A stretch of 64,000 nucleotides of DNA from an uncultured Prevotella sp. (GCA_934202525.1 CAKPYB010000012.1:1-64000); one strand, 5' to 3'. Counted from the stretch's first letter, positions 26,804 to 35,153 are shown. Numbers and translations are program-made. Notes: generated by a model from the letters alone, not told the origin.

Positions 26804-28060
26804 TCAGAATTCCAGCAGCCATTTCCATAGAGGGATTATCTCTATGCGGCAACCATCCTTCTCCACAATATCCTCCTCGTCCTTTGTCACAACAATCATC
26901 CGCTTGACATTCTGGACAGAAGAAAGTTTGATCAGCCCATCTGTCTCCCGCCTGAAAGTATCGGGATCTGACATAGAGTAGGAAACCTGTATGGCCAATT
27001 CTTCTTCCGGAATCACAAAATCCACCTCGGCATTCCTGCTGTTCCAGAAATAGCTGCCGTCACCATATTTCCGCCTGAGCGTGACGGCAACTATGTTTTC
27101 CAGCAACGAAGTGTCTGCATCTACAAGAAAAAGATGAAGCAAGCCATTGTCCGTAAAATAATACTTGCGGTTGGATTCCTTGTCCTGTAACTTTCCGAAC
27201 AAATTCTCATACGGCAAAATGAGCCAGGTGTCAGCCATGTAGCCCACATAATCTATCGTGGCATCCGTACTGAGTTTTTTGCCGGTACAGCTCACGATGC
27301 TGGCTATTCTGCTGTAAGATAATGGCTGCTTCACGCTTTCCGCCATCTTGCGAATCATTACCCGCAGGGCATAGTCGTTGCGAATCTTATATCTAGCCAC
27401 CAAATCTCCAAAGAATATTTTACTGAAGAGATTGCTCATCCACGACCTTGGCTCCTTCATCCCCACCGTCTCAGGCAAACCTCCATGCAGGAAATAGATA
27501 TTAGTGAGTCTTACAATATCCTTAGCGTAAGCATAGAGGGCATTCTTTGCCTTTACATCAATACCGCTCGCCTTCAGATATTCGGCAAAGGAATAGGGAT
27601 ACACCTCATGTATCATGTACCTGCCGCCGAGTGTTGTCGCTATCTCGCTGCTCAACATCTTGGCATTACTACCCGTGATGTAAACCTGATATTTCTGATC
27701 TGCCAACCTGCGGGCAAACTTTTCCCATCTATCTACCAGCTGAACCTCGTCGAGGAAGAAGATAGGACGACAGTCATACATTTCTTCATAACAGGTTTTT
27801 ATCAGGTCTAGGTCGGTCACATCCAAGGAGTCAATACGGTCATCCTCGAAGTTGAAGTACAGGATTTCCTCCCGCTTATGCCCCTGTTCCAACAGCTGTG
27901 CTATGCGCTGATACATCAGATACGATTTTCCTGCGTGTCTCAATCCTACAAACACGTAATTCAGTCCATCCATGAGCTCTACGTCACGATGAACCAGTTC
28001 TACCTGAGTAACATAAGCCTGATACTCAGTAATCAGTAATTTAATCAAATCCTTCGTCAT
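26804..28060 (-). CDS. AAA-family ATPase with DUF4143 / nuclease-like C-terminus
   Basis: 418 aa. The N-terminal AAA domain has a Walker A motif in GLRHAGKSYLMYQR (about 42-49) and Walker B PIFFLDEVQ, followed by YQVYITGSNAKML. The DUF4143 region is seen as VYPYSFAEYLKASGID and RKYYFTDNGLLHLFLV, and the C-terminal nuclease-like strand as SRNAEVDFVI. The usual ExK is replaced by IQVSYS, so nuclease activity is doubtful. Start 28060 (MTKDLIKLL) is used; an extension to 28156 would translate the 33-bp repeats and the promoter. It is clearly divergent from the two paralogues at 32368 and 51209. Family function is not established. Confidence 0.88.
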   Translation of the reverse strand: MTKDLIKLLITEYQAYVTQVELVHRDVELMDGLNYVFVGLRHAGKSYLMYQRIAQLLEQGHKREEILYFNFEDDRIDSLDVTDLDLIKTCYEEMYDCRPIFFLDEVQLVDRWEKFARRLADQKYQVYITGSNAKMLSSEIATTLGGRYMIHEVYPYSFAEYLKASGIDVKAKNALYAYAKDIVRLTNIYFLHGGLPETVGMKEPRSWMSNLFSKIFFGDLVARYKIRNDYALRVMIRKMAESVKQPLSYSRIASIVSCTGKKLSTDATIDYVGYMADTWLILPYENLFGKLQDKESNRKYYFTDNGLLHLFLVDADTSLLENIVAVTLRRKYGDGSYFWNSRNAEVDFVIPEEELAIQVSYSMSDPDTFRRETDGLIKLSSVQNVKRMIVVTKDEEDIVEKDGCRIEIIPLWKWLLEF

Positions 28061-28089
28061 AATTCCCTTTCTTTTTACTGAATCCGGTG

Positions 28090-28097
28090 CAAAGATA
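28090..28097 (-). promoter_or_regulatory. -7 box TATCTTTG of the AAA-DUF4143 gene
   Basis: Perfect box 30 nt upstream of the ATPase start and immediately downstream (in the direction of transcription) of the two 33-bp repeats. Confidence 0.82.
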
Positions 28098-28100
28098 CAC

Positions 28101-28156
28101 ATTTTATCGTTTATAGACGACAAAAACAACAACTTTTTATCGTTTATAGACGACAA
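28101..28156 (-). repeat. 33-bp-period direct repeats, two copies, upstream of an AAA-DUF4143 promoter
   Basis: On the minus strand the core TTGTCGTCTATAAACGATAA occurs twice, exactly 33 bp apart. Each core is itself an imperfect palindrome (TCGT-CTATAA-ACGA). The promoter-proximal copy overlaps the -33 region, so these could be operators. Confidence 0.88.
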
Positions 28157-28582
28157 GCATCATTTTTAGGGCAATTTTGCGCTGGGAAGATTACCCTTCT
28201 AAGAGAAGAAAATATTATTTCCAGTTAGGAAAATAAAAATCTCTAACTGGGAAAATATTTAGGATGAAAATAACTCAAAACAGACAGCTGAGACTCACTT
28301 TCCGGTTTTTCCGGCTCTAAATCGGGCAATAGTCTCAGTTATCTCGTTTTTTCCTTCATTTTTTAGAAGAACATGTTTTGTATTTCAGCAAGGTCTAAAT
28401 CTACTTTAAAGCCAAAAACAAAGCAATTTTGCGGGTTTTGGAAACCTAAAAAGAGTGTTTTTGGAAAGTATTTGGAATAACATGCAGGGCTGTGATTGAA
28501 AACGAAAATCTGCAAAACATTCATAAGTCATTGCTTTCTAGGGAATTAGATTATTATCTCTTTTCCTTTTACTTGCTTCCTT
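28157..28582. other. Gene-free stretch with small hairpins
   Basis: No credible frame on either strand. A hairpin with stem CCAGTTAG/CTAACTGG lies at 28221-28250, flanked by further partial pairing. A weaker pairing of TGAGACT (28289-28295) with AGTCTCA (28331-28337) uses the same motif as the arms of the following element. The rest holds nothing recognisable. Confidence 0.6.
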
Positions 28583-28751
28583 AGTCTCAGTCTCAGAGTC
28601 TCAGTTGTTTTTCAAGCACCCCCTCTTCTTCTTATATACTTATATATTAATATATAATTAATTAATAATCAATAAGTTATAAAGATAAAGAAAGAGGGAG
28701 CGGAAGAATGGTACCCCCTTATTTTATAACTGAGACTCTGAGACTGAGACT
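28583..28751. repeat. Hairpin element A: 24-bp perfect inverted repeats around an AT-rich core
   Basis: Arms 28583-28606 and 28728-28751 are perfect reverse complements built from repeats of AGTCTC. Between them lies a pyrimidine-rich part, the AT-rich core 28651-28681 and a purine-rich part. The core is identical over 31 nt to that of element B, and the flanking inner segments look homologous. Confidence 0.9.
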
Positions 28752-28838
28752 CCTTCCAATTAATTGGAACGCCACTTCATCACATTAACTTTCTGATAAT
28801 AAGCCTTTTAGAAGAAAGCAGATTAGAAAATCTTCCAG

Positions 28839-29017
28839 ATTCCAGTTCTTCCAATTAATTTTTCAGCATATCCCTCCTACCCTGATTTTTATATATATTT
28901 ATATATATTATATATATAATTAATTAATAATCAATAAGTTATATAATAATAAGAAGTAAAGAAGAAGGACAAGCGAAAGATGCATACCCTCTTAAAATTA
29001 ATTGGAAGAACTGGAAT
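28839..29017. repeat. Hairpin element B: same core as element A, different arms
   Basis: Arms 28839-28862 and 28994-29017 are perfect 24-bp reverse complements rich in TTCCA motifs, unrelated in sequence to the arms of element A. Pairing continues outward with a bulge (about 28829-29026). The core 28913-28943 matches 28651-28681 exactly. Distances from arm to core are similar in both elements (about 44-50 nt on each side). Confidence 0.9.
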
Positions 29018-29300
29018 TGGAAGATTGGAACAAACTGATTGGAACGCAGTCCAGGAAAATCTCCTCTTCTCTAGAAGGCAAAACCTAGCCATCTGCTTTT
29101 CCACGTAAATACTCTCTTCGCTTATGCAGGTAGCTGAAACCGCAAGAATTAGATGGAATAGGAATAGGCAGCTCGTTCTGCGCCGTGATGATTTCCTGCA
29201 AGTTTGCCCTGCGCTAGAAGCGGAAGTGGATGAGCTTATCCATATTCCCCAAGAAAAGCATAAAAATTCCTTAAATAAAGCAACTTTTAGAATTATTTCG
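29018..29300. other. Non-coding or decayed spacer
   Basis: No convincing gene. A 62-codon frame at 29124-29312 has no start context and no recognisable family; it may be a remnant. The right flank of element B repeats TTGGAA motifs until about 29045. Confidence 0.5.
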
Positions 29301-29353
29301 AAGTATAGTTAGAAATATTTTCGTATTTTTGCAAAGTATACTTTAAAATATTT
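29301..29353 (+). promoter_or_regulatory. Promoter bracketed by a 33-bp-spaced direct repeat (putative operator)
   Basis: AAGTATAGTTAGAAATATTT (29301-29320) and AAGTATACTTTAAAATATTT (29334-29353) are direct repeats exactly 33 bp apart. The -7 box TATTTTTG (29324-29331) lies between them. Both copies include near-palindromic parts (AAGTATACTT, AAATATTT). This is the layout of a repressor-controlled promoter, plausibly metal-responsive given the downstream genes; the regulator is not identified. Confidence 0.65.
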
Positions 29354-29357
29354 CTGT

Positions 29358-29447
29358 ATGGACAAGCAAATTATCAAAATCCAAAGAATTATCACAACGG
29401 AAATGATTAACTTTGCAAACGGAAAATACAGAAAAGACTGTAGATAA
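29358..29447 (+). CDS. Possible 29-aa leader peptide
   Basis: ATG to TAA (MDKQIIKIQR ... KYRKDC R), whose stop is immediately followed by the ATG at 29448. The abutting stop and start suggest translational coupling, but the frame is short and may be chance. Confidence 0.3.
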   Translation: MDKQIIKIQRIITTEMINFANGKYRKDCR

Positions 29448-29813
29448 ATGCAGAGGATAACGCATAAGAGAATCAGAATTTCCTGGCTGCTGCTATTGGT
29501 TTACCTTCCGATGCTGCTGGTCGTTACGTTTCACCATCATGGTGAAGCACAGGGAACTCATGCAGATTTCTATTGTGCTGATTGCGCCCATCATGTTCAT
29601 CACGACGGCCATCTGACAGCCCTACAGAATACCATGCACGACTGTGTGCTTTGCCAATTGCAAAGCACTCCTTATCTGGCTCCATCCCTCGTGGTTTGGG
29701 TTGCCATCGCCGTGCTCCATATCTCCCCTCGCCGTGCGTTCTGCTCTCCTTGCTTGTGCAGGGCGAAGGGGGTAAAATCTACCCGTGCCCCACCTTATTC
29801 TCTGTTTTTATAA
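29448..29813 (+). CDS. His/Cys-rich small membrane or periplasmic protein (DUF2946-like)
   Basis: 121 aa with an N-terminal membrane segment (about 11-27) and then a His/Cys-rich stretch: FHHHGEA, YCADCAHHVHHDGH and MHDCVLCQLQS. A second hydrophobic segment lies at about 79-92. This resembles the small His/Cys proteins found beside TonB receptors for copper or zinc; metal binding is inferred from composition. It lies 39 nt before the receptor gene. Confidence 0.72.
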   Translation: MQRITHKRIRISWLLLLVYLPMLLVVTFHHHGEAQGTHADFYCADCAHHVHHDGHLTALQNTMHDCVLCQLQSTPYLAPSLVVWVAIAVLHISPRRAFCSPCLCRAKGVKSTRAPPYSLFL

Positions 29814-29852
29814 ATAATTGAATATTAACAGAATAAGGTAACAAATAACATA

Positions 29853-32072
29853 ATGAGAACAATATTGAAAGCAATATTGCTGATGAGTCTGTGCTCATCG
29901 GCAACAGCCCCTGCTATGGCTATAAACAGAGCAAATCATGATAAGAAGGACGCAAACATTCATGAAGAAGAGGCAAACGATTCTACCAGACACCAGCCTC
30001 TGACGGAATCGAGCGTGAAACTGAACGATGTGGTGGTTACGGGATTGACTGGCAGCCAGAAACTCAAGCAGTCGCCCGCACCCATCTCCTTCGTTTCTGC
30101 CCGCCAGCTCGAAATGCAACCTTCTACCAACATCATCGACGCCATCGCCCACCAGCCAGGCGTTTCGCAGATTACCACGGGAAGCGGAATTTCAAAGCCC
30201 GTGATCCGTGGCTTGGGCTATAACCGCGTGGTAGTGGTAAACGATGGAATAAGACAGGAAGGACAGCAATGGGGCGATGAGCACGGAATAGAAATCGACC
30301 CTGCTTCGGTTCATTCCGTAGAGATTCTGAAAGGCCCTGCAAGTCTTATGTATGGCTCGGATGCGATGGCAGGCGTCCTCATCTTCCACTCCGCTCCTAC
30401 CCTTGCCAAGGGCGACATGAGAGCAAATTTTTCAACGGGTTATCAAACCAACAACGGACTTTTTGATTATTCGCTCAACTTTGCCGGCAACCAGGGCGGA
30501 TTTGTATGGAACACCCGCTACAGCGGAAAGATGGCACATGCCTACAAGAACAAATACGATGGTTATGTATTCGGTTCATCACTCAGAGAGCAGGCATTCT
30601 CGCAGCTTCTAGGCTGGAACTACCGCCAGGGGCATTCGCATCTCACACTCGATTATTATCATCTCACTCCGGGCATCGTAGAGGGAGAAAGAGATGAGAA
30701 AACGGGCGAACTGGAAATTCCGGAAGGCTACGATGCCAAGAGTTACGGCAAACCGATGCCTTATCAGCAGATTCACCATAACAAGGCGGTGCTCGACAAT
30801 TCCTGGTTCCTGGGCGACGGCAATCTGAAACTCCTCTTGGGTTATCAGCAGAACCGCCGTCAGGAGTTTGAGGAGGAAGAGAATCCGAAGGAATGCGGAC
30901 TCGATTTCATGCTCCATACCGTGAATTACGACCTGCATTATCTCTCGCCGGAAATGAATGGATGGAAGTTCTCTACGGGCATCAACGGCATGTGGCAGCA
31001 GTCGATTAATAAAGGTTCTGAATTTCTGATTCCAGCCTATCATCTCTTCGATTATGGTATATTTGCCACGATGAGCAAGGAGATAGGCAAGCTGAACCTG
31101 AGCGGCGGAATCAGATACGATCATCGCCATCTGCACAGCGAGGCTTTGAGAGAAGAAGATGATGCAGATTCGCATAGTTCTGAATCGAATGATTCTTTCC
31201 GCTTCCAAGCCTTTAAACGCAGCTTTGAGGGAGTAACCGGAAGCATCGGCTTGGCTTACGAAATCCTGCCCGATTTCAATCTGAAACTGAACCTGGCAAG
31301 AGGATTCCGTGCTCCAAACATCAGCGAATTATCATCTAATGGTGTGCACGAGGGAACCCAGCGATACGAATTGGGAAATACCAGCCTGAAGCCGGAGAAC
31401 AGTTGGCAATTCGACCTCGGTCTGGATTATTCTTCGCCTATCATTTCGGCAGAACTCTCGCTATTTGCCAATCGCATCAACCATTACATCTACAGCGAGA
31501 AGTTGGCAGATGAGAACAATCAGCCTGTCCTTATCGACGACACACCAGCCTATCAGTTTACATCGGGCGACGCCCGCATTCTGGGTGGTGAGGCGAGCAT
31601 CGACATCCATCCTGTGGAGCGTCTGCATTTCGGCAACACCTTCTCGTATGTCAACTCGGTTCAGTTGCATCAGCCATCCGAATCAAAGTATCTGCCATTC
31701 ACCCCTGCCCCTCGCTGGGTTTCGGATGTAAGGTATGAGTTTGTCTGCGACGGCAAGATTTTCGACCATCTCTTCGTTAAGCTGCAGATGGATTGCAATC
31801 TCCGCCAGAACCATTATTTCGCAGCCAACGAGACGGAGACCGCTACGCCATCGTACACCTTATTAAATATGTATGCCGGTACCGACGTGAAGCTCCATGG
31901 CAAGCGCCTTCTCTCGCTCTATCTTTCGGGCGAGAACCTTACCAACCGTGCTTACCAGAGCCACCTGAGCCGTCTGAAGTATCTTGACGTAAACCAGGTT
32001 ACGGGCAGAAGAGGCGTTTACAATATGGGCCGCAACTTCAGCATAAAGGTAGTGGTTCCTATAGAGTTGTAA
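29853..32072 (+). CDS. TonB-dependent outer-membrane receptor, probably metal or metallophore uptake
   Basis: 739 aa with a signal peptide (about 1-23, ending PAMA). The plug domain (about 50-165) carries LNDVVVTG, VIRGLGYNRVVVVNDGIRQEGQQWGDEHG and SVEILKGPASLMYGSDAMAG. The barrel contains NLARGFRAPNISELSSNG and ends with NYMGRNFSIKVVVPIEL-type strands. No STN domain is present. The QWGDEHG plug variant and the preceding His-rich protein suggest zinc or copper uptake rather than glycan import; this is inferred. Several His-rich barrel loops (RHLHSE, DSHSSESND) fit that idea. Confidence 0.88.
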   Translation: MRTILKAILLMSLCSSATAPAMAINRANHDKKDANIHEEEANDSTRHQPLTESSVKLNDVVVTGLTGSQKLKQSPAPISFVSARQLEMQPSTNIIDAIAHQPGVSQITTGSGISKPVIRGLGYNRVVVVNDGIRQEGQQWGDEHGIEIDPASVHSVEILKGPASLMYGSDAMAGVLIFHSAPTLAKGDMRANFSTGYQTNNGLFDYSLNFAGNQGGFVWNTRYSGKMAHAYKNKYDGYVFGSSLREQAFSQLLGWNYRQGHSHLTLDYYHLTPGIVEGERDEKTGELEIPEGYDAKSYGKPMPYQQIHHNKAVLDNSWFLGDGNLKLLLGYQQNRRQEFEEEENPKECGLDFMLHTVNYDLHYLSPEMNGWKFSTGINGMWQQSINKGSEFLIPAYHLFDYGIFATMSKEIGKLNLSGGIRYDHRHLHSEALREEDDADSHSSESNDSFRFQAFKRSFEGVTGSIGLAYEILPDFNLKLNLARGFRAPNISELSSNGVHEGTQRYELGNTSLKPENSWQFDLGLDYSSPIISAELSLFANRINHYIYSEKLADENNQPVLIDDTPAYQFTSGDARILGGEASIDIHPVERLHFGNTFSYVNSVQLHQPSESKYLPFTPAPRWVSDVRYEFVCDGKIFDHLFVKLQMDCNLRQNHYFAANETETATPSYTLLNMYAGTDVKLHGKRLLSLYLSGENLTNRAYQSHLSRLKYLDVNQVTGRRGVYNMGRNFSIKVVVPIEL

Positions 32073-32126
32073 TTCCCCTTTCAGGATAAGCAATTCCTCT
32101 ATCAGGAATCAGAATTTAGAATAAAC

Positions 32127-32193
32127 AAATGCCGATAAGGGTGCCAAAAGCTACCGGAAAGTAACTTTTGGCGCCACTATCGGCATTTTTTCG
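32127..32193 (+). terminator. Long hairpin terminator after the TonB receptor
   Basis: A long stem from AAATGCCGATA at 32127 to TATCGGCATTT ending 32188, continued inward by GCCAAAAG/CTTTTGGC, followed by a T-run. Confidence 0.88.
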
Positions 32194-32225
32194 TCTTTTT
32201 TTTATTGTTTCTCAGAATTTTATCC

Positions 32226-32233
32226 TATCTTTG
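32226..32233 (+). promoter_or_regulatory. -7 box TATCTTTG of the second AAA-DUF4143 gene
   Basis: Perfect box followed by GCAACCGAAAGTCCC. The 33-bp repeats lie downstream of it, in the transcribed leader of about 130 nt. Confidence 0.82.
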
Positions 32234-32240
32234 CAACCGA

Positions 32241-32330
32241 AAGTCCCTTGGAAAAGTGGCAGAACAGAGCAAAAAGTCCCTTGAAAAACGTGCACGGATT
32301 CAAGAAAAGTCCCTTGAAAAACGTGCGCAG
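32241..32330 (+). repeat. 33-bp-period direct repeats, three copies, in the leader of an AAA-DUF4143 gene
   Basis: The core AAGTCCCTTG(A/G)AAAA begins at 32241, 32274 and 32307, exactly 33 bp apart. The same core, period and promoter-proximal position occur in front of the paralogue at 51209-52552. Confidence 0.93.
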
Positions 32331-32367
32331 CATCAAGAGCCGTACATCATAAATCATTAGAGAACAG

Positions 32368-33690
32368 ATGTTTAAACGAAAAATCGAGAAATATCTCAAA
32401 GAATGGAAGAGTGATGAGCACAAAATGCCTCTCATCATCAAAGGATGTCGCCAATGTGGAAAGACATTCTCGGTACTCGATTTTGCCCATAAGAATTATG
32501 AGCATGTTGTGTATCTAGACTTTTTCCAGCATCCAGAATACAAGTCGGTATTTGATGGTGGTCTGGATATCGATCTTCTCTGCATGACCCTTTCTACCTT
32601 AATACCTGATGCCAATTTCACATCGGGCAAAACCTGCATCATCTTTGACGAGATACAAGAATGCCCACGTGCTCGCACAGCCTTGAAATTCTTCAAGACT
32701 GATGGCAGATACGATGTCATCGGTACGGGTTCCCTGCTGGGAGTCAGCGGTTACCATACCAATGCTTCGTCAGAGGCTCCAATTCCTGTAGGTTACGAGA
32801 CCATCATAGACATGTATCCAATGGATTTTGAGGAATGGCTCTGGGCAAATGGCATTAAGAAAATGACCATCGACTACCTGCATCGCTGCCTGGAAGAAAA
32901 GACTCCAGTACAAGAAGCCATCCACGAAAGAATGCGCCAACTGCTGCTGCAATATTGCATTGTTGGCGGAATGCCAAGAGCCGTGAGCGTATTTATGGAA
33001 ACTCATAATATGCAAAACGTGCTACGGATGCAGCAAGCCATCATCGAAGAATATAAAGTAGATATGCTGAAATATGCTCCACAAGCAGACAAGTCGAGAA
33101 TCAGAGAATGCTTCGAGTCAATTCCACGTCAACTGAGTAAGGAAAACAAGAAATTCGCATACGCCACAGTACGCCCCAACGGCAGAGGACGTGACTATCA
33201 GGGCAGTTTGCAATGGATAGAAGATGCTGGCATTATCCGCCGTTGCTACAACCTGTCAGCACCCGAACTCCCACTAGATGGCAACTCCATCCCCGACCAG
33301 TTTAAGGTTTACATGGCAGATACGGGACTTTTCATCAGTATGCTCGAACCTGGAACAGCAGCTGATATTCTGCAAGGCAATCTCTATGGATACAAGGGAG
33401 CCATCTTTGAAAATCTGGTGGCCGACATCTTTGGCAAGATGAATCGCAAGCTCTATTATTTCCGCAAGGATTCGGGTTTGGAAATAGACTTTGTTACAAG
33501 ATACGAAGGCAAATGCACTTTGGTAGAAGTAAAGGCGAGCAACGGAAACATCAAAAGTGCCAAGACCATCCTTTCGAATCCCGAAAAGTATCACGTATCT
33601 CAAGCCATCAAACTGGGAGATGTAAATGTGGGAACAGCCCCACAGACTCTCATTCTTCCCCTCTACATGGCTTTTCTGCTGGTAGACTAA
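32368..33690 (+). CDS. AAA-family ATPase with DUF4143 and PD-(D/E)XK-like C-terminus
   Basis: 440 aa. Walker A is GCRQCGKT (about 28-35) and Walker B CIIFDEIQECP, followed by YDVIGTGSLLG. The DUF4143 part has MYPMDFEEWLWANGI and LQWIEDAGIIRRCYNL. The C-terminal nuclease-like fold is intact: GLEIDFV then CTLVEVKASNG, giving D...ExK. Close paralogue of the protein at 51209 (shared KRKIE start, RTALKFF, FRKDSGLE). Its leader holds three 33-bp repeats. Function is not established; stand-alone ATPase-nuclease proteins of this family are common in Bacteroidetes accessory regions. Confidence 0.92.
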   Translation: MFKRKIEKYLKEWKSDEHKMPLIIKGCRQCGKTFSVLDFAHKNYEHVVYLDFFQHPEYKSVFDGGLDIDLLCMTLSTLIPDANFTSGKTCIIFDEIQECPRARTALKFFKTDGRYDVIGTGSLLGVSGYHTNASSEAPIPVGYETIIDMYPMDFEEWLWANGIKKMTIDYLHRCLEEKTPVQEAIHERMRQLLLQYCIVGGMPRAVSVFMETHNMQNVLRMQQAIIEEYKVDMLKYAPQADKSRIRECFESIPRQLSKENKKFAYATVRPNGRGRDYQGSLQWIEDAGIIRRCYNLSAPELPLDGNSIPDQFKVYMADTGLFISMLEPGTAADILQGNLYGYKGAIFENLVADIFGKMNRKLYYFRKDSGLEIDFVTRYEGKCTLVEVKASNGNIKSAKTILSNPEKYHVSQAIKLGDVNVGTAPQTLILPLYMAFLLVD

Positions 33691-33739
33691 AGATAGAAGC
33701 AGGACATCAAGGAAAATATCATCATAAAAAAAACGAACA

Positions 33740-35104
33740 ATGATTAAGAAACAAGGAACGATATTGATTGTTGATGACAACCGCAACATTCTTACTACGG
33801 TAAGGATGCTGCTGGAACCCATATTCGATGGCATCATCACCATCGCCAACCCTAACTCCATCCCAGCCAAGCTGAGAGAGGAGCACCCCGACGTGGTGCT
33901 GCTCGACATGAACTTCTCCAGCGGAATCAATTCGGGAAACGAGGGATTGTACTGGCTCAGGGAAATCAAGAGCCTCAGCCCGAAAACTGAGGTGGTGCTC
34001 TTTACCGCCTATGCCGACATCCAACTTGCCGTAACAGGCATCAAGGAAGGTGCCGCCGACTTCATCGTGAAGCCTTTCGAAAACGAGAAGATGATCCGTA
34101 CGCTGGTAGAGGCTAGGGATAAGAACAGGGCTGTGGATAACGTTATTAACAGAAATGGTGGAAAACCAGGTGTAAAAGATACGCAAAGCGCTATGTATTG
34201 GGGAGATAGCGAAGTTATGAACAATTTGAGAAATATTGTGGAAAAAGTTGCCGCAACCGATGCGAATATCCTCATTACGGGAGAAAACGGAACGGGTAAA
34301 GAGGTGTTAGCCAACGAGATACATCGTTTATCCACAAGATGTGGAAAGAAAATGCTGCCTGTGGATATGGGAGCCATCACGGAAACCCTTTTCGAGAGCG
34401 AACTCTTCGGTCATGTGAAAGGTGCCTTTACCGATGCTAAGGTAGATAAACCGGGCAAGTTTGAGCTTGCCGACGGCAGTACCATCTTCCTGGATGAGAT
34501 AGGAAACTTATCCTATGGTCTTCAGGCAAAACTCCTTACCGCCCTGCAACGCAGAAGCATCGTAAGAGTGGGCGGAAGTACGCAGATTCCCATCAACGTA
34601 CGACTGGTTTGCGCCACCAACCGCAACCTGCAGCAGATGGTAAACGATGGCGAATTCAGAGAGGATCTGCTCTATCGCATCAACACCATCCATCTGGAAT
34701 TGCCTGCCCTGAGACAGAGAAAATCAGACATCGTTCCGCTGGCAGAAAGATTCCTCCGTCAATATGGCGATTTATATAATAAGATGAATCTCCGTCTTTC
34801 GGAAGAGGCTGAGAAAAAACTTACCAGTTTGCCTTGGTACGGCAATATCCGTGAACTTCAGCACGCCATCGAGAAAGCCGTGATTCTATCTGACGGCGGA
34901 ATGATTTCTGCCGAAGATATTGACGGCGGAAACCAGCAGAGAAAAGAAAAACCCCTGGAAGAGGTGCAGACGCTCGACGAGATGGAAAGCCGAATGATAG
35001 AGAAAACCATCAGAGAATGCGAAGGCAATCTGTCGGTAGTTGCCGCAAGACTGGGCATTTCCCGCCAGACGCTTTATAATAAGATTAAGCGATACGGGTT
35101 GTAG
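33740..35104 (+). CDS. NtrC-family sigma-54-dependent response regulator
   Basis: 454 aa. Receiver domain about 6-125 with acidic D12-D13 and phospho-acceptor D56 (VVLLDMNFS), and K115 in IVKPFE. The AAA+ sigma-54 interaction domain (about 148-385) has Walker A GENGTGKE, GAFTDA at 228-233 in place of canonical GAFTGA, and FLDEIGNL. The C-terminal Fis-type helix-turn-helix (about 412-454) ends LGISRQTLYNKIKRYGL. It is paired with the kinase 88 nt downstream and lies near the ABC efflux operon, a likely target. Confidence 0.95.
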   Translation: MIKKQGTILIVDDNRNILTTVRMLLEPIFDGIITIANPNSIPAKLREEHPDVVLLDMNFSSGINSGNEGLYWLREIKSLSPKTEVVLFTAYADIQLAVTGIKEGAADFIVKPFENEKMIRTLVEARDKNRAVDNVINRNGGKPGVKDTQSAMYWGDSEVMNNLRNIVEKVAATDANILITGENGTGKEVLANEIHRLSTRCGKKMLPVDMGAITETLFESELFGHVKGAFTDAKVDKPGKFELADGSTIFLDEIGNLSYGLQAKLLTALQRRSIVRVGGSTQIPINVRLVCATNRNLQQMVNDGEFREDLLYRINTIHLELPALRQRKSDIVPLAERFLRQYGDLYNKMNLRLSEEAEKKLTSLPWYGNIRELQHAIEKAVILSDGGMISAEDIDGGNQQRKEKPLEEVQTLDEMESRMIEKTIRECEGNLSVVAARLGISRQTLYNKIKRYGL

Positions 35105-35153
35105 AAGGAGTTAAGAAGTCAAAGGAGTTAAGGAGTTAAGACAATAGCTTTAG

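Noticed and set aside
28061..28156. N-terminal extension of the ATPase starting at 28156
   Set aside because: It would translate both 33-bp repeats (giving SSINDK twice) and run through the -7 box; the start at 28060 fits the promoter.
29124..29312. 62-codon frame after element B
   Set aside because: No promoter, no family and ends in the operator region; at most a gene remnant.
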